Shown one piece after another: positions 23,054 through 30,928 of a stretch of 64,000 nucleotides of DNA (its first letter is position 1; each line of letters starts with the position of its first letter). Both the position numbers and the translations under genes were made by a program. This DNA is from Micromonospora rubida. GTDB taxonomy: Bacteria > Actinomycetota > Actinomycetes > Mycobacteriales > Micromonosporaceae. Where the stretch lies: NCBI RefSeq assembly GCF_009908295.1, contig NZ_JAAALO010000004.1:124001-188000 (forward strand). Reading direction: 5' to 3'. The notes below the pieces were generated by a model, which did not search any database, had not been told where the DNA came from, and saw nothing but the letters and a program-made list of their open reading frames with translations.

Positions 23054-24955
23054 ATGACACGGGGACGCCTGACCGCTGCGGCCGGCACGCTGGCCGCGCT
23101 CACCCTGCTGGCCGGGAGTGCCGCCGCCTTCCCGCGCCACGAGCCGCAACCACCGCCGTCGGGCCCGCTCCGGCTGGTCTCCTTCGACACCTGCGCCGAG
23201 GCGCTGACCCGGCTGCGTGCGGCGACCTCCGCCTCGGTGGGGCCCTGGGGCTTCCAGCCCGGCTGGCGCACGGGCATGACGCCGGGTGGGCTCGCCGGGC
23301 GGGCGATGGTGCCCAAGACGGCGGACGGCGCGCGGGCGGCGGCCGGCGCGGCGGCGGAACACTCCGGCACCAACAACCACGAGCCCGGCGCCGACGAGCC
23401 GGACCTGGTGAAGACCGACGGCCGGCGGATCGTCACGGTCACCGGGGGCGTGCTGCGGGTGGTGGACGCGGTGACCCGGCGAGCCACCGGGCAGCTCGAC
23501 CTGACCGGCGACGGCGGTCGTTTCGGGTGGTCGCCGGACAGCCTGCTGCTGCACGGGGACCGGGCACTGGTCCTCGTGCGGTCGGCGACGGTCCGCCCGG
23601 CCGTCGAGCCGTCGGGCAGCCGGCGCGCGGCCGACGTGCCGGCCGGGTCCCGACTGCTGCTGGTGGACCTCGCCGGGCGGCCCACGCTGACCGGGACGTA
23701 CCGGAGCGACGGGAGCCTGCTCGACGCGCGGCTCACCGGCCCGACGGCCCGGGTGGTGGTCCGATCGCAGCCCCGGCTGGTCTTCCCCGACCTGGGCGAG
23801 GACGCCACCGACGCGCAGCGGCTGGCGGCGAACCGGGCGGTGATCGCCCGCGCCGGCCTGGACGCCTGGCTGCCGACGTACGAGCGGACCGAGGATGGCC
23901 GCGACGACGCCGGCCAGGTCGGCTGCGACCGGCTGAGCGCGACGGCCGACAGCACCGGCACCGCCGTGCTCACCGTGCTCAGCTTCGACCTTGCCACGGG
24001 CCGGCTCGGCGACGGGGACCCGGTCAGCGTGGCCGGCGACGCGGACACCGTCTACGGCACCGCCGGCAGCCTCTACCTCGCCGGCCAGCAGCAGCGGCCG
24101 GGCCAACTCCGGCCGCGCGGCCGGCTCGGGCCCTCGGACGACACGACCACCGTGATCCACCAGTTCGACACCGGCGCCCCGGGCCGGCCCCGTTACCTGG
24201 CCAGCGGCGCGGTGCCGGGCACGCTGATCAACCAGTACGCCCTGTCGGAGTGGCAGGGTCACCTCCGGGTGGCCACCACCAGCAGCAGCGACCGGCGCGG
24301 GGCGCGACCGGCGACCGAGTCCGCCGTGTACGTGCTGACCCGCCGGGACGGCGCCCTGGCCCGCACCGGGACGGTCGGCGGGCTCGGCCGGGACGAGCAG
24401 ATCCACTCGGTGCGGTACCTCGGCCCCACCGGGTACGTGGTGACCTTCCGACGCACCGACCCGCTCTACTCGCTCGACCTGACCGATCCGGCGGCGCCCC
24501 GGGTCACCGGCGAGCTGAAGATCACCGGGTACTCGGCGTACCTGCATCCGGCCGGCGAGGGGCGGCTGATCGGGGTGGGCCAGGAGGCCGACGCCGACGG
24601 GCGGGTGCAGGGCCTCCAGGTCTCCCTGTTCGACGTGGCCGACCCGGCCCGGCCCACCCGGCTGGCCCAGTACCAACTGCCGAAGGCCGGCTCGACGGCG
24701 GAGTTCGACCCACACGCCTTCCTCCACGACCCCCGGACCGGCCTGGTGGCGATCCCGGTCCACGACGGCTCGCTACTGCTGCTGAGGGCCACCGGCGGGA
24801 CCGTCACGCGGGTCGGCGCGGTCGCCCACCCGGGCCGCGCCCCCGTCGCCCGGTCGGTGCTGGTCGGCGGCACCCTCTGGACCGTCTCCGACGCCGGCCT
24901 GCGGGCCAGCGACCCGTCCGGCGGCACCACGCTGGCCTGGCTGCCGGCGACCTGA
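23054..24955 (+). CDS. Secreted beta-propeller domain protein
   Basis: A 633-residue exported protein. The signal peptide is TAAAGTLAALTLLAGSAAAFPRH. After the conserved FDTCAEALTRLR element comes TNNHEPGADEPDLVKTDGRRIVTVTGGVLRVVD, the signature of the large secreted C-terminal beta-propeller family seen in archaea and actinobacteria. The rest is a run of beta-blades (LLLVDLAGRPTLTGTYRSDGSLLDARL, VRYLGPTGYVVTFRRTDPLYSLDLTDPAAPRVTGELKITGYSAYLHP). It carries no lipobox or C-terminal anchor. Its role is unknown; such propellers bind proteins or glycans. A large hairpin terminator follows. Confidence 0.8.
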   Translation: MTRGRLTAAAGTLAALTLLAGSAAAFPRHEPQPPPSGPLRLVSFDTCAEALTRLRAATSASVGPWGFQPGWRTGMTPGGLAGRAMVPKTADGARAAAGAAAEHSGTNNHEPGADEPDLVKTDGRRIVTVTGGVLRVVDAVTRRATGQLDLTGDGGRFGWSPDSLLLHGDRALVLVRSATVRPAVEPSGSRRAADVPAGSRLLLVDLAGRPTLTGTYRSDGSLLDARLTGPTARVVVRSQPRLVFPDLGEDATDAQRLAANRAVIARAGLDAWLPTYERTEDGRDDAGQVGCDRLSATADSTGTAVLTVLSFDLATGRLGDGDPVSVAGDADTVYGTAGSLYLAGQQQRPGQLRPRGRLGPSDDTTTVIHQFDTGAPGRPRYLASGAVPGTLINQYALSEWQGHLRVATTSSSDRRGARPATESAVYVLTRRDGALARTGTVGGLGRDEQIHSVRYLGPTGYVVTFRRTDPLYSLDLTDPAAPRVTGELKITGYSAYLHPAGEGRLIGVGQEADADGRVQGLQVSLFDVADPARPTRLAQYQLPKAGSTAEFDPHAFLHDPRTGLVAIPVHDGSLLLLRATGGTVTRVGAVAHPGRAPVARSVLVGGTLWTVSDAGLRASDPSGGTTLAWLPAT

Positions 24956-24968
24956 GCCGCCCACTGCC

Positions 24969-25012
24969 GGTGGGTGGGGCCCGGCACCCGGGCCGCCCGG
25001 GTCCCACCCACC
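24969..25012. terminator. Long bidirectional hairpin after the beta-propeller gene
   Basis: GGTGGGTGGG-G-CCCGG pairs with CCGGG-T-CCCACCCACC: a 16-bp stem with one G-T wobble and a 12-base loop, between convergent genes. Confidence 0.8.
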
Positions 25013-25050
25013 CTCGACGTCATCGTGGCGTAGCCGCAGCCGGCCCTCCG

Positions 25051-26154
25051 TCAGAGGTACATGCCGGTGCGGTGCTCGTCCTGCTCCCGCCGGCCGGGCT
25101 TGTCTGCCTCGCCGAAGAAGCGCTTCCCGCCGAACTCGCCGTGCAGCCGGTCGTCCAGCTCGTCGGCGAGGCCGGTCATCACCTGCACGGCGAGCATCAG
25201 GTGGGTGGCCTGGAAGTCGCGGCCGAAGACCGGGATGGACGCCCACACCGTGTCGTCCGCGCAGTAGAGCCGCCCGATCGGCATCCGGTTGGTCAGCTCG
25301 GAGAGCTTGACGTAGAGCCGCTCGGTCGGCTCTACCTCGGTGAGCACCGGCGAGAGGACGTCGACCAGGGGCGGGTTGTCGCGGACCCGGACGAAGACCA
25401 TCGCCGACCCGGCCCGGATGTTGATGTCCCCGTCCGAGTCGACCTGCAACTGGTCGGAGCTGGACTTGAGCATGGTGGAGACGACGGTGCGCACCCGCTC
25501 CGCCAGGTCCAGCACGTCGCTCTGGGCAGCCTGGGCGCCGGCGGCGGCCAGCGCCTCGTCCAGGTCGGCCTCGACGTCCTGGTCCGGACCGAACTCGCTG
25601 CGCGCGGTGCCCAGCGGCTCCACCGGCACGGGCTCGCCCTCGGCGTCGTGCACGACGTAGACCAGGAACGCCGGGTGCGGCGCGCCGTAGACGTCCCGCA
25701 GGGTGCGGGAGAGCAGCGCGGCCAGCCGGGTCGCCTCGGCGGGGTCGCCCTCCAGGCCGAAGTGCTCGCCGGAGCCCGGGACCACCCCGGGCGGGGACCA
25801 GCCGAGCGCGACCATGTCGGCGACGGCGGACCGGTCCAGCCGGTAGCCCTGCGGGAGGGTCGCGTTGCCGACGGCCCGCGCCGAGAGCCGGCCCTCGGCG
25901 GTGAAGTCCACGCTGATCGAGTAGACGGCGTTCCCGGTGCCGGAGGCGGTGGGGTCGAGGGTCAGCTCGACGTGCGTTCCGGCGGGCAGCTCGCGCAGCC
26001 GTTCGGCCAGGGCCCGGGCGAACTCGCGCCAGGCCTCGGTCACCTTCGCCCGCAGGTCAGCCGTGGTCGGCTCGTCGAGCAGGATCGACTCGTGCTGCTC
26101 GTGCGTGTCGCCTGGCGGTTCTCCGGCCGGTGCCGAGGGGTGGCCTACCGTCAT
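25051..26154 (-). CDS. TY-Chap/YbjN-type chaperone-like protein with a proteasome-docking-like C-terminus
   Basis: A 367-residue soluble protein in two parts. The N-terminal region (about 25-170: AWREFARALAERLRELPAGTHVELTLDPTASG, then YRLDRSAVADMVALGWSPP) resembles the TY-Chap N-terminal domain. The C-terminal region (about 215-340: VSTMLKSSSDQLQVDSDGDINIRAGSAMVFVRV, then LYCADDTVWASIPVFG) resembles type III-chaperone/YbjN folds that bind peptides. The last residues are HRTGMYL, closely matching the HSTGQYL end of Bpa 6.4 kb away, and the coding ends are 22/25 identical in DNA. That matches the hydrophobic-Tyr-X motif by which activators enter the 20S proteasome. The proteasome link is inference. 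Confidence 0.7.
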   Translation of the reverse strand: MTVGHPSAPAGEPPGDTHEQHESILLDEPTTADLRAKVTEAWREFARALAERLRELPAGTHVELTLDPTASGTGNAVYSISVDFTAEGRLSARAVGNATLPQGYRLDRSAVADMVALGWSPPGVVPGSGEHFGLEGDPAEATRLAALLSRTLRDVYGAPHPAFLVYVVHDAEGEPVPVEPLGTARSEFGPDQDVEADLDEALAAAGAQAAQSDVLDLAERVRTVVSTMLKSSSDQLQVDSDGDINIRAGSAMVFVRVRDNPPLVDVLSPVLTEVEPTERLYVKLSELTNRMPIGRLYCADDTVWASIPVFGRDFQATHLMLAVQVMTGLADELDDRLHGEFGGKRFFGEADKPGRREQDEHRTGMYL

Positions 26155-26293
26155 GATCGCCTCCGTCCGTCACGGTCACCCTACCCAGGACGCCCCGGGG
26201 CCGACCAGGATCGGACACCGGCCCGTGACCCCCGTCCGGAGGCGGCGGCTGCGGGTCGTTCCCGTACCGGAGACGGGTGGAAAACCGGGCGGG

Positions 26294-26548
26294 TCAGGCG
26301 GGAGGCTGGTCGCCCAGCTCCACCGGCCAGGTGCCGGCGAGCGCGCTCAGCCGGCCGGCCGTCGCGGCCGGGTCGGCCCCACGCCCCACGGCCAGGCCGA
26401 GCAGGTACGCGCTGACCGGCGCACCCGGGCGCAGCACCTGGTGGGCGACGTCCCTCGCCAGGTCGAGCACGACCGGCACCGGCACCTGGTCCGGGTCGAG
26501 GCCCAGTTCCGCACAGGCCGCCGTGACCCAGTCGTCCATCACCGTCAT
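26294..26548 (-). CDS. DUF6457-like small protein coupled to mobA
   Basis: An 84-residue helical protein: MTVMDDWVTAACAELGLDPDQ, then VVLDLARDVAHQVLRPGAPVSAYLLGLAVGRGADPAATAGRLSALA. Proteins of this type (DUF6457) sit beside molybdopterin-guanine dinucleotide genes in actinobacteria. Its ATG overlaps the mobA stop (ATGA), so the two are translationally coupled and it probably has a helper role in cofactor maturation. No catalytic motif is visible. Confidence 0.7.
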   Translation of the reverse strand: MTVMDDWVTAACAELGLDPDQVPVPVVLDLARDVAHQVLRPGAPVSAYLLGLAVGRGADPAATAGRLSALAGTWPVELGDQPPA

Positions 26549-27144
26549 CGCGTCCACTCCTCCGCCCGGCGTACGTCCTCGTCAGTGTCGCAGTCGAACC
26601 AGGGCGGCGGGCCCGTCCCCGACCAGGGCAGGTCGCGCACGGTCAGGCCGGCGAGCAACGCCCGCATGGCCGCGCCGTCGAGCGTCCCGCCCCGGGCGGC
26701 GGCGAGCCGGTCGAGGGCAGCCCGCAGCGGCGCGACCCGCCACACCCCGCACAGCGGCTGCCGCCGGCCGTCGGGGTCGACGAGGCACACGCCGTCCACC
26801 GTGGGGTCGGCGAGCTGGTCGCGCAGCACCCGCACCGCGGCCCCGGTGAGCAGGGGCAGGTCGGCGGCGAGCAGGGCGACGGTCGGCGTACCGGCGGGCA
26901 ACAGGGACAGGCCGGCGGCAGTGGCGGCGACCGGGCCGCCGCCCGGCGGGCTCTCCCGGGTCAGCCGGACCCCCGGCGGCACCGGGCCGGCCGGGCCGAC
27001 CAGGACCCGAACGTCGGCGTCGGCCACGGCGTCCAGCACCCGGTCGCGCATCGACCGACCGCCGACCGGCAGGGCCGGCTTGTCCACGCCGCCCATCCGG
27101 CGGGCCGCTCCACCCGCCAGCACGATCGCCGCCCAGCCCGCCAT
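26545..27144 (-). CDS. mobA: Molybdenum cofactor guanylyltransferase MobA
   Basis: A 199-residue nucleotidyltransferase that joins GMP to molybdopterin to form the guanine-dinucleotide cofactor. The N-terminal GTP-binding signature is IVLAGGAARRMGGVDKPALPVGG, followed by LLAADLPLLTGAAVRVLRD (metal-binding Asp) and QPLCGVWRV. ATG 27144 was chosen because TACGGT lies exactly six bases upstream; AGGAGG is also present but 12 bases away. The in-frame upstream GTG/ATG candidates lack both. It overlaps the DUF6457-like gene. This is one of four separated groups of Moco genes in the window. Confidence 0.9.
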   Translation of the reverse strand: MAGWAAIVLAGGAARRMGGVDKPALPVGGRSMRDRVLDAVADADVRVLVGPAGPVPPGVRLTRESPPGGGPVAATAAGLSLLPAGTPTVALLAADLPLLTGAAVRVLRDQLADPTVDGVCLVDPDGRRQPLCGVWRVAPLRAALDRLAAARGGTLDGAAMRALLAGLTVRDLPWSGTGPPPWFDCDTDEDVRRAEEWTR

Positions 27145-27150
27145 GCGGTC

Positions 27151-27156
27151 ACCGTA
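27151..27156 (-). promoter_or_regulatory. Leaderless -10 (TACGGT) for mobA
   Basis: On the minus strand TACGGT is 6 bases before ATG 27144. Confidence 0.45.
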
Positions 27157-27363
27157 CCTCCTGCCCGCGTCGGGGACGCATGTCACCGAGTCGACGGGCA
27201 GGCGGAGCGGACGGTCCGGACGGGTCTGTAAATCTTGTTAATTCCTTCATAGAGTGACGACTCAGGAACGCTCCGTCCGAGCCTTGTGGCGCCCGTGGCC
27301 GAGCCGGTCGGCAGCGCTTCGGGGCCGGGGCGTCACGCTCTTCGACGTTGGACGGAGGGACAG

Positions 27364-30291
27364 GTGTACATGCCAGCAGACGACCGTCCGGAACTGCCCG
27401 CCCTGGTCGGCCGGGACCGGGAACGCGAAGCCCTCCACGAGGCGCTGGACCAGGCCCGGTTGGGCTGCGGCGGCACGATCTTCCTGGTCGGAGGCGACGG
27501 CATGGGCAAGTCCCGGCTGACCCTGGAGACGACCCACCGGGGGCGGCGGGCCGGGATGGGCGTGCTGCTCGGCCGGGCGGGCTCGGCCGTCCGCGCCGTG
27601 GCCCTGCGGCCCCTGACCGAGGCGTTGGCCCTCCTGTTCCGCACCGAACCGATCCTGGAGCACGCCAGCCTGCGGCCCTACCGGTCCGCCCTCGGCGGCC
27701 TCATCCCGGAGTACCGGTCGGCGGAGACGGCGGAGACCGCGCCGTCCCCCGTGCTGCTCGCCGAGGCGGTGCTGCGGCTGCTCTCGGTCACCGGCACCGG
27801 CCGGGGCTGCCTGCTCGCGCTGGAGGACCTGCACGACACCGACCCGGCGACGCTGGCGGTGGTCGAATACCTGGCCGACAACATCGCCGACCAGGGCACC
27901 CTGCTGCTGGCTACCCTCCGGCCCGAGCCGGGGCCGGCGTGGGACCTGGCGCAGGCGCTCGGCCGGCGGTGCAGCGGCACCGTCCTGCGCCTGGAGCCGC
28001 TGGGCCGCCGGGCCGTGCACCTGCTCGCGGCGTCCCGGCTGGGACTGGCCCCGGAGCGGATACCGGAGCCTGTCCTGGACCGGCTCTGCCGCGACAGCGC
28101 CGGCAACCCTTTCCTGGCCACGGAACTGCTGCGCGCCATGTGGGACAGCGGCACCCTGGTGGTGGAGTCCGGCGGGTGTTTTCTGGTCGACGAGGTGCGC
28201 ACCGAGGTGCCGCCGACCGTGCGGCACAGCGTCATCGACCAGGCCGACCGGCTCGGTCCCGCCGGCCGGCACCTGCTCACCGCCGCAGCCGTGATCGGCG
28301 AGCGGTTCCCGATCTCCGTGCTCGGCCGGGCCCTGCGGATGAAACAGGACGACCTGCTCGGGCACCTGCGCGCCGCCGTCACCGCCGGCCTGCTCGCCGC
28401 CGAGGGGGGCGACCACGACTGGTACGCCTTCCGCACCATGACGACCGCCGTCGCGCTGCTCGGCCAGCTCACCCCCACCGACCAGGCCGCGCTCGCCCTC
28501 CAGTCGGTCGACGCGGCGAACGAGCTGTACCCGGGCCTGCCCGGCGAGTGGTGCCGGTTCACCGCCCGGCTCACCCAGCTCGCGGGCGACGCACGGGGCG
28601 CCGTACGGCTGCTCGCCCTGGCCGGGCGCCGGGACCTCAACGCCGGGCGGCTCCGGTCGGCGACCGAGACCCTCGACCGGGCGTGGCGGCTGTCACAGGC
28701 GTCGGCCGACAACCCGCTCCGCGCCGACGTGCTGCACGAGCTGCTCTGCGCGCTGGTGGAGAGCGGCGAGGCCCGGCGCGGGTTACGGCTGCTCGACAAC
28801 CTCGACGACCTCTGCCATCCGGCCGTCCCGCCCGAGCGGCTGGCGGCGGTGCACGTCCTGTTCGCCCGGCTCGCCCTCCTCGCCGGTCGACGTGCCGACG
28901 CCGCCACCCAGCTCGACGCCGCCCGTACGGTGCTCGGCCCCGGCGCCCACGATCGACAGACTGCGGCGGTCGACGCCGTCGCCGCCGCCCACCTCGGCCC
29001 GGACGCACCCGAGCGGGCCGCCCGGCTCGCCACGCGCGCCGTGCAGAAGGCCGAGCTGGCCGGGCTGCCGGGCGTCGCCTGCCTCGGCTGGCAGGCGCGC
29101 GGGATGCTGGCCCAACGGCAGGGCGCGGACGAGGCCCAGTGCTGCTTCGCCCAGATGCACCGGCTCGCCGAGCGACACCACCTGCCGCTGTGGCGCAACC
29201 GGGCCGCGGTGCTGCTCGCCGAGCAGCGGTGGCTGCTCACCGGGGACACCGACGCGCTGCTGCGCGCCACCGAGCGGGCCCGGCGGACGGGTGCCTCGGC
29301 CGCGCGGCACACGGTCGACGTCCTGCTCGCCTGGGACCACGCTCTGCGGGCCGAGTACGCCGAGGCCGAGCGGCTCGTCGAGGAGTGCGCGGCCGAGGCG
29401 CAGCGGCTCGGGCTGGGCGACAGCGCGCCGCTGCTGGCGCTGGTCCGCGCGGTGTGCGCCGGCCACCGGGGGCAGCGGCACCAGCTGGACGCGGTGCTGG
29501 CCGGCCTGTCGGAGGACGACACGGGCCCGCCGGTCGCCGCGCTCGCCCACGGCATGGCCGCCGCGGTGTGCGCCCTGCTGGAGGAGGACCGGGGGCGGGC
29601 CCGCCGCGAGCTGGACCGGGCTGCGGCCTGCGACGCCGAGCTACCCGCGCCCTACCCGCTCACCGGCCAGCAGGGGCTGGGCCTGCTGCTGGCGGTGCTG
29701 GACGGCGACGCCGACTGGCGCCGGTGCTGCGAGGTCGGGGCGACGCCGGCCGGGCGGCTGCACTGGAACCGGCAGTTCGTGCTGTTGGCGAAGGCGGTGC
29801 TGCTCGGCCGGCAGGGCGAGCGGGAGGCGGCCGGTGCGGCGGTGACGGCGGTGCGGCGGGCCCAGGCCCACCCGGTGGTGGTCCACCTCGGCCTGCGGCT
29901 CGTCGCGCCGGCGGCCCACGCGGACCGGTGGGGGGACCCGGTCGACTGGCTGCGCGGCGCCGAGGAGTACTTCTGCCGGGCGGGGCTGCCGGCCCCGGCC
30001 CGCGCCTGCCGGGCCCACCTGCGCCGGCTCGGCGTGGTGGTGCCGTACCGCCGCACCACGAGCCGGGTGCCGCAGCCGCTGCGGATGATCGGGGTCACCG
30101 AGCGGGAGTACGAGGTGCTCCAGCTCATGGCGGACTGGTCAGACAACCGCCGCATCGCCAGCGAGCTGTTCATCTCGCCGCGCACGGTGGAGAAGCACGT
30201 GGCGAGCCTGATCGCCAAGACCGAGCAGGCGAACCGGGCGGCGCTCAGCCGCTACGCCGCCCGGGTCCGGGACGAGGTCACGCCGGACTGA
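27364..30291 (+). CDS. Large ATP-binding LuxR-family regulator (LAL/MalT-like)
   Basis: A 975-residue STAND-type regulator. The P-loop is in TIFLVGGDGMGKSRLTL (about residues 43-50) and a Walker B-like LALEDLHDTDPATLAVVEYL follows. A long helical, TPR-like middle region (about 400-850) comes next. The C-terminal LuxR-type helix-turn-helix (about 913-965) reads GVTEREYEVLQLMADWSDNRRIASELFISPRTVEKHVASLIAKT. GTG 27364 is preferred (GGAGG five bases upstream) to ATG 27370. Its end overlaps the convergent flavin reductase gene by 14 bases. It is the obvious candidate regulator for the peptide locus downstream; its own ligand is unknown. Confidence 0.88.
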   Translation: MYMPADDRPELPALVGRDREREALHEALDQARLGCGGTIFLVGGDGMGKSRLTLETTHRGRRAGMGVLLGRAGSAVRAVALRPLTEALALLFRTEPILEHASLRPYRSALGGLIPEYRSAETAETAPSPVLLAEAVLRLLSVTGTGRGCLLALEDLHDTDPATLAVVEYLADNIADQGTLLLATLRPEPGPAWDLAQALGRRCSGTVLRLEPLGRRAVHLLAASRLGLAPERIPEPVLDRLCRDSAGNPFLATELLRAMWDSGTLVVESGGCFLVDEVRTEVPPTVRHSVIDQADRLGPAGRHLLTAAAVIGERFPISVLGRALRMKQDDLLGHLRAAVTAGLLAAEGGDHDWYAFRTMTTAVALLGQLTPTDQAALALQSVDAANELYPGLPGEWCRFTARLTQLAGDARGAVRLLALAGRRDLNAGRLRSATETLDRAWRLSQASADNPLRADVLHELLCALVESGEARRGLRLLDNLDDLCHPAVPPERLAAVHVLFARLALLAGRRADAATQLDAARTVLGPGAHDRQTAAVDAVAAAHLGPDAPERAARLATRAVQKAELAGLPGVACLGWQARGMLAQRQGADEAQCCFAQMHRLAERHHLPLWRNRAAVLLAEQRWLLTGDTDALLRATERARRTGASAARHTVDVLLAWDHALRAEYAEAERLVEECAAEAQRLGLGDSAPLLALVRAVCAGHRGQRHQLDAVLAGLSEDDTGPPVAALAHGMAAAVCALLEEDRGRARRELDRAAACDAELPAPYPLTGQQGLGLLLAVLDGDADWRRCCEVGATPAGRLHWNRQFVLLAKAVLLGRQGEREAAGAAVTAVRRAQAHPVVVHLGLRLVAPAAHADRWGDPVDWLRGAEEYFCRAGLPAPARACRAHLRRLGVVVPYRRTTSRVPQPLRMIGVTEREYEVLQLMADWSDNRRIASELFISPRTVEKHVASLIAKTEQANRAALSRYAARVRDEVTPD

Positions 30292-30928
30292 CCGTCCGGT
30301 AGTGGCCACCGAAGAAGACAGCCGGATCCGCGTCGTCCCCGGCCTGGCACCGGTACGGGGAGCCGAGCACCAGCATGTGGTCGGCGACGCCGATGAGCTG
30401 GGTCACCGTGCACACCGCCACCGCCATCGCCCCGTCGAGCAGGGGCAGCCCGTCGACCGTGCGGTGCGCCACCCCGGCGAAGCGGTCCCCGGCGGCGGTC
30501 GCGAACCGGTCGGCCAGGTCCCGCTGCCGGCGGTCCAGCAGGTTCACCGCGAAGCCGCCCTCGGCCGTGATCGCGGCCAGCGTCCGGCTCGTGCGGGCCA
30601 GCGAGACGAGCAGCAGTGGCGGGCGCAGGGACACCGAGGTGAACGCGTTCACCGTGCAGCCGACCGGCCGCCCCGCCAGCCGGCTGGTCACCACCGCCAC
30701 CCCGGTGGCCCAGCTGCGCATGAACTCCCGCAGCTCGGGGCCGCTGACCGGGGCCGGCCGGGCCGGCTCGGGGCTGCCCGTCGGGACGGGGCGGACCGCC
30801 CCCGAGCCGCCGGATCCGGCGTTCCGGGCCGGCTCGGCCCCGGGGGGCGGCGGCGCGGCCGGGGCGGGGTCCCCCGGTGGGACCCGGACGGCCCCCGCCC
30901 CGGCGTGCCGGGAGGCCGTGGTGGTCAC
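30278..30928 (-). CDS. Flavin reductase family protein
   Basis: A 216-residue flavin reductase-like (split-barrel FMN-binding) protein. After about 60 low-complexity Ala/Pro residues, the domain reads LREFMRSWATGVAVVTSRLAGRPVGCTVNAFTSVSLRPPLLLVSLARTSRTLAAI, then FAVNLLDRRQRDLADRFATAAGDRFAG and VTQLIGVADHMLVLGSPYR. This is the short-chain type that supplies reduced flavin to a partner monooxygenase. GTG 30928 overlaps the stop of the TPR gene (GTGA), so the two are coupled. It may serve the flavoprotein at 34704 or an enzyme outside the locus (inference). It is the last gene of the peptide operon. Confidence 0.85.
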   Translation of the reverse strand: MTTTASRHAGAGAVRVPPGDPAPAAPPPPGAEPARNAGSGGSGAVRPVPTGSPEPARPAPVSGPELREFMRSWATGVAVVTSRLAGRPVGCTVNAFTSVSLRPPLLLVSLARTSRTLAAITAEGGFAVNLLDRRQRDLADRFATAAGDRFAGVAHRTVDGLPLLDGAMAVAVCTVTQLIGVADHMLVLGSPYRCQAGDDADPAVFFGGHYRTVSPA

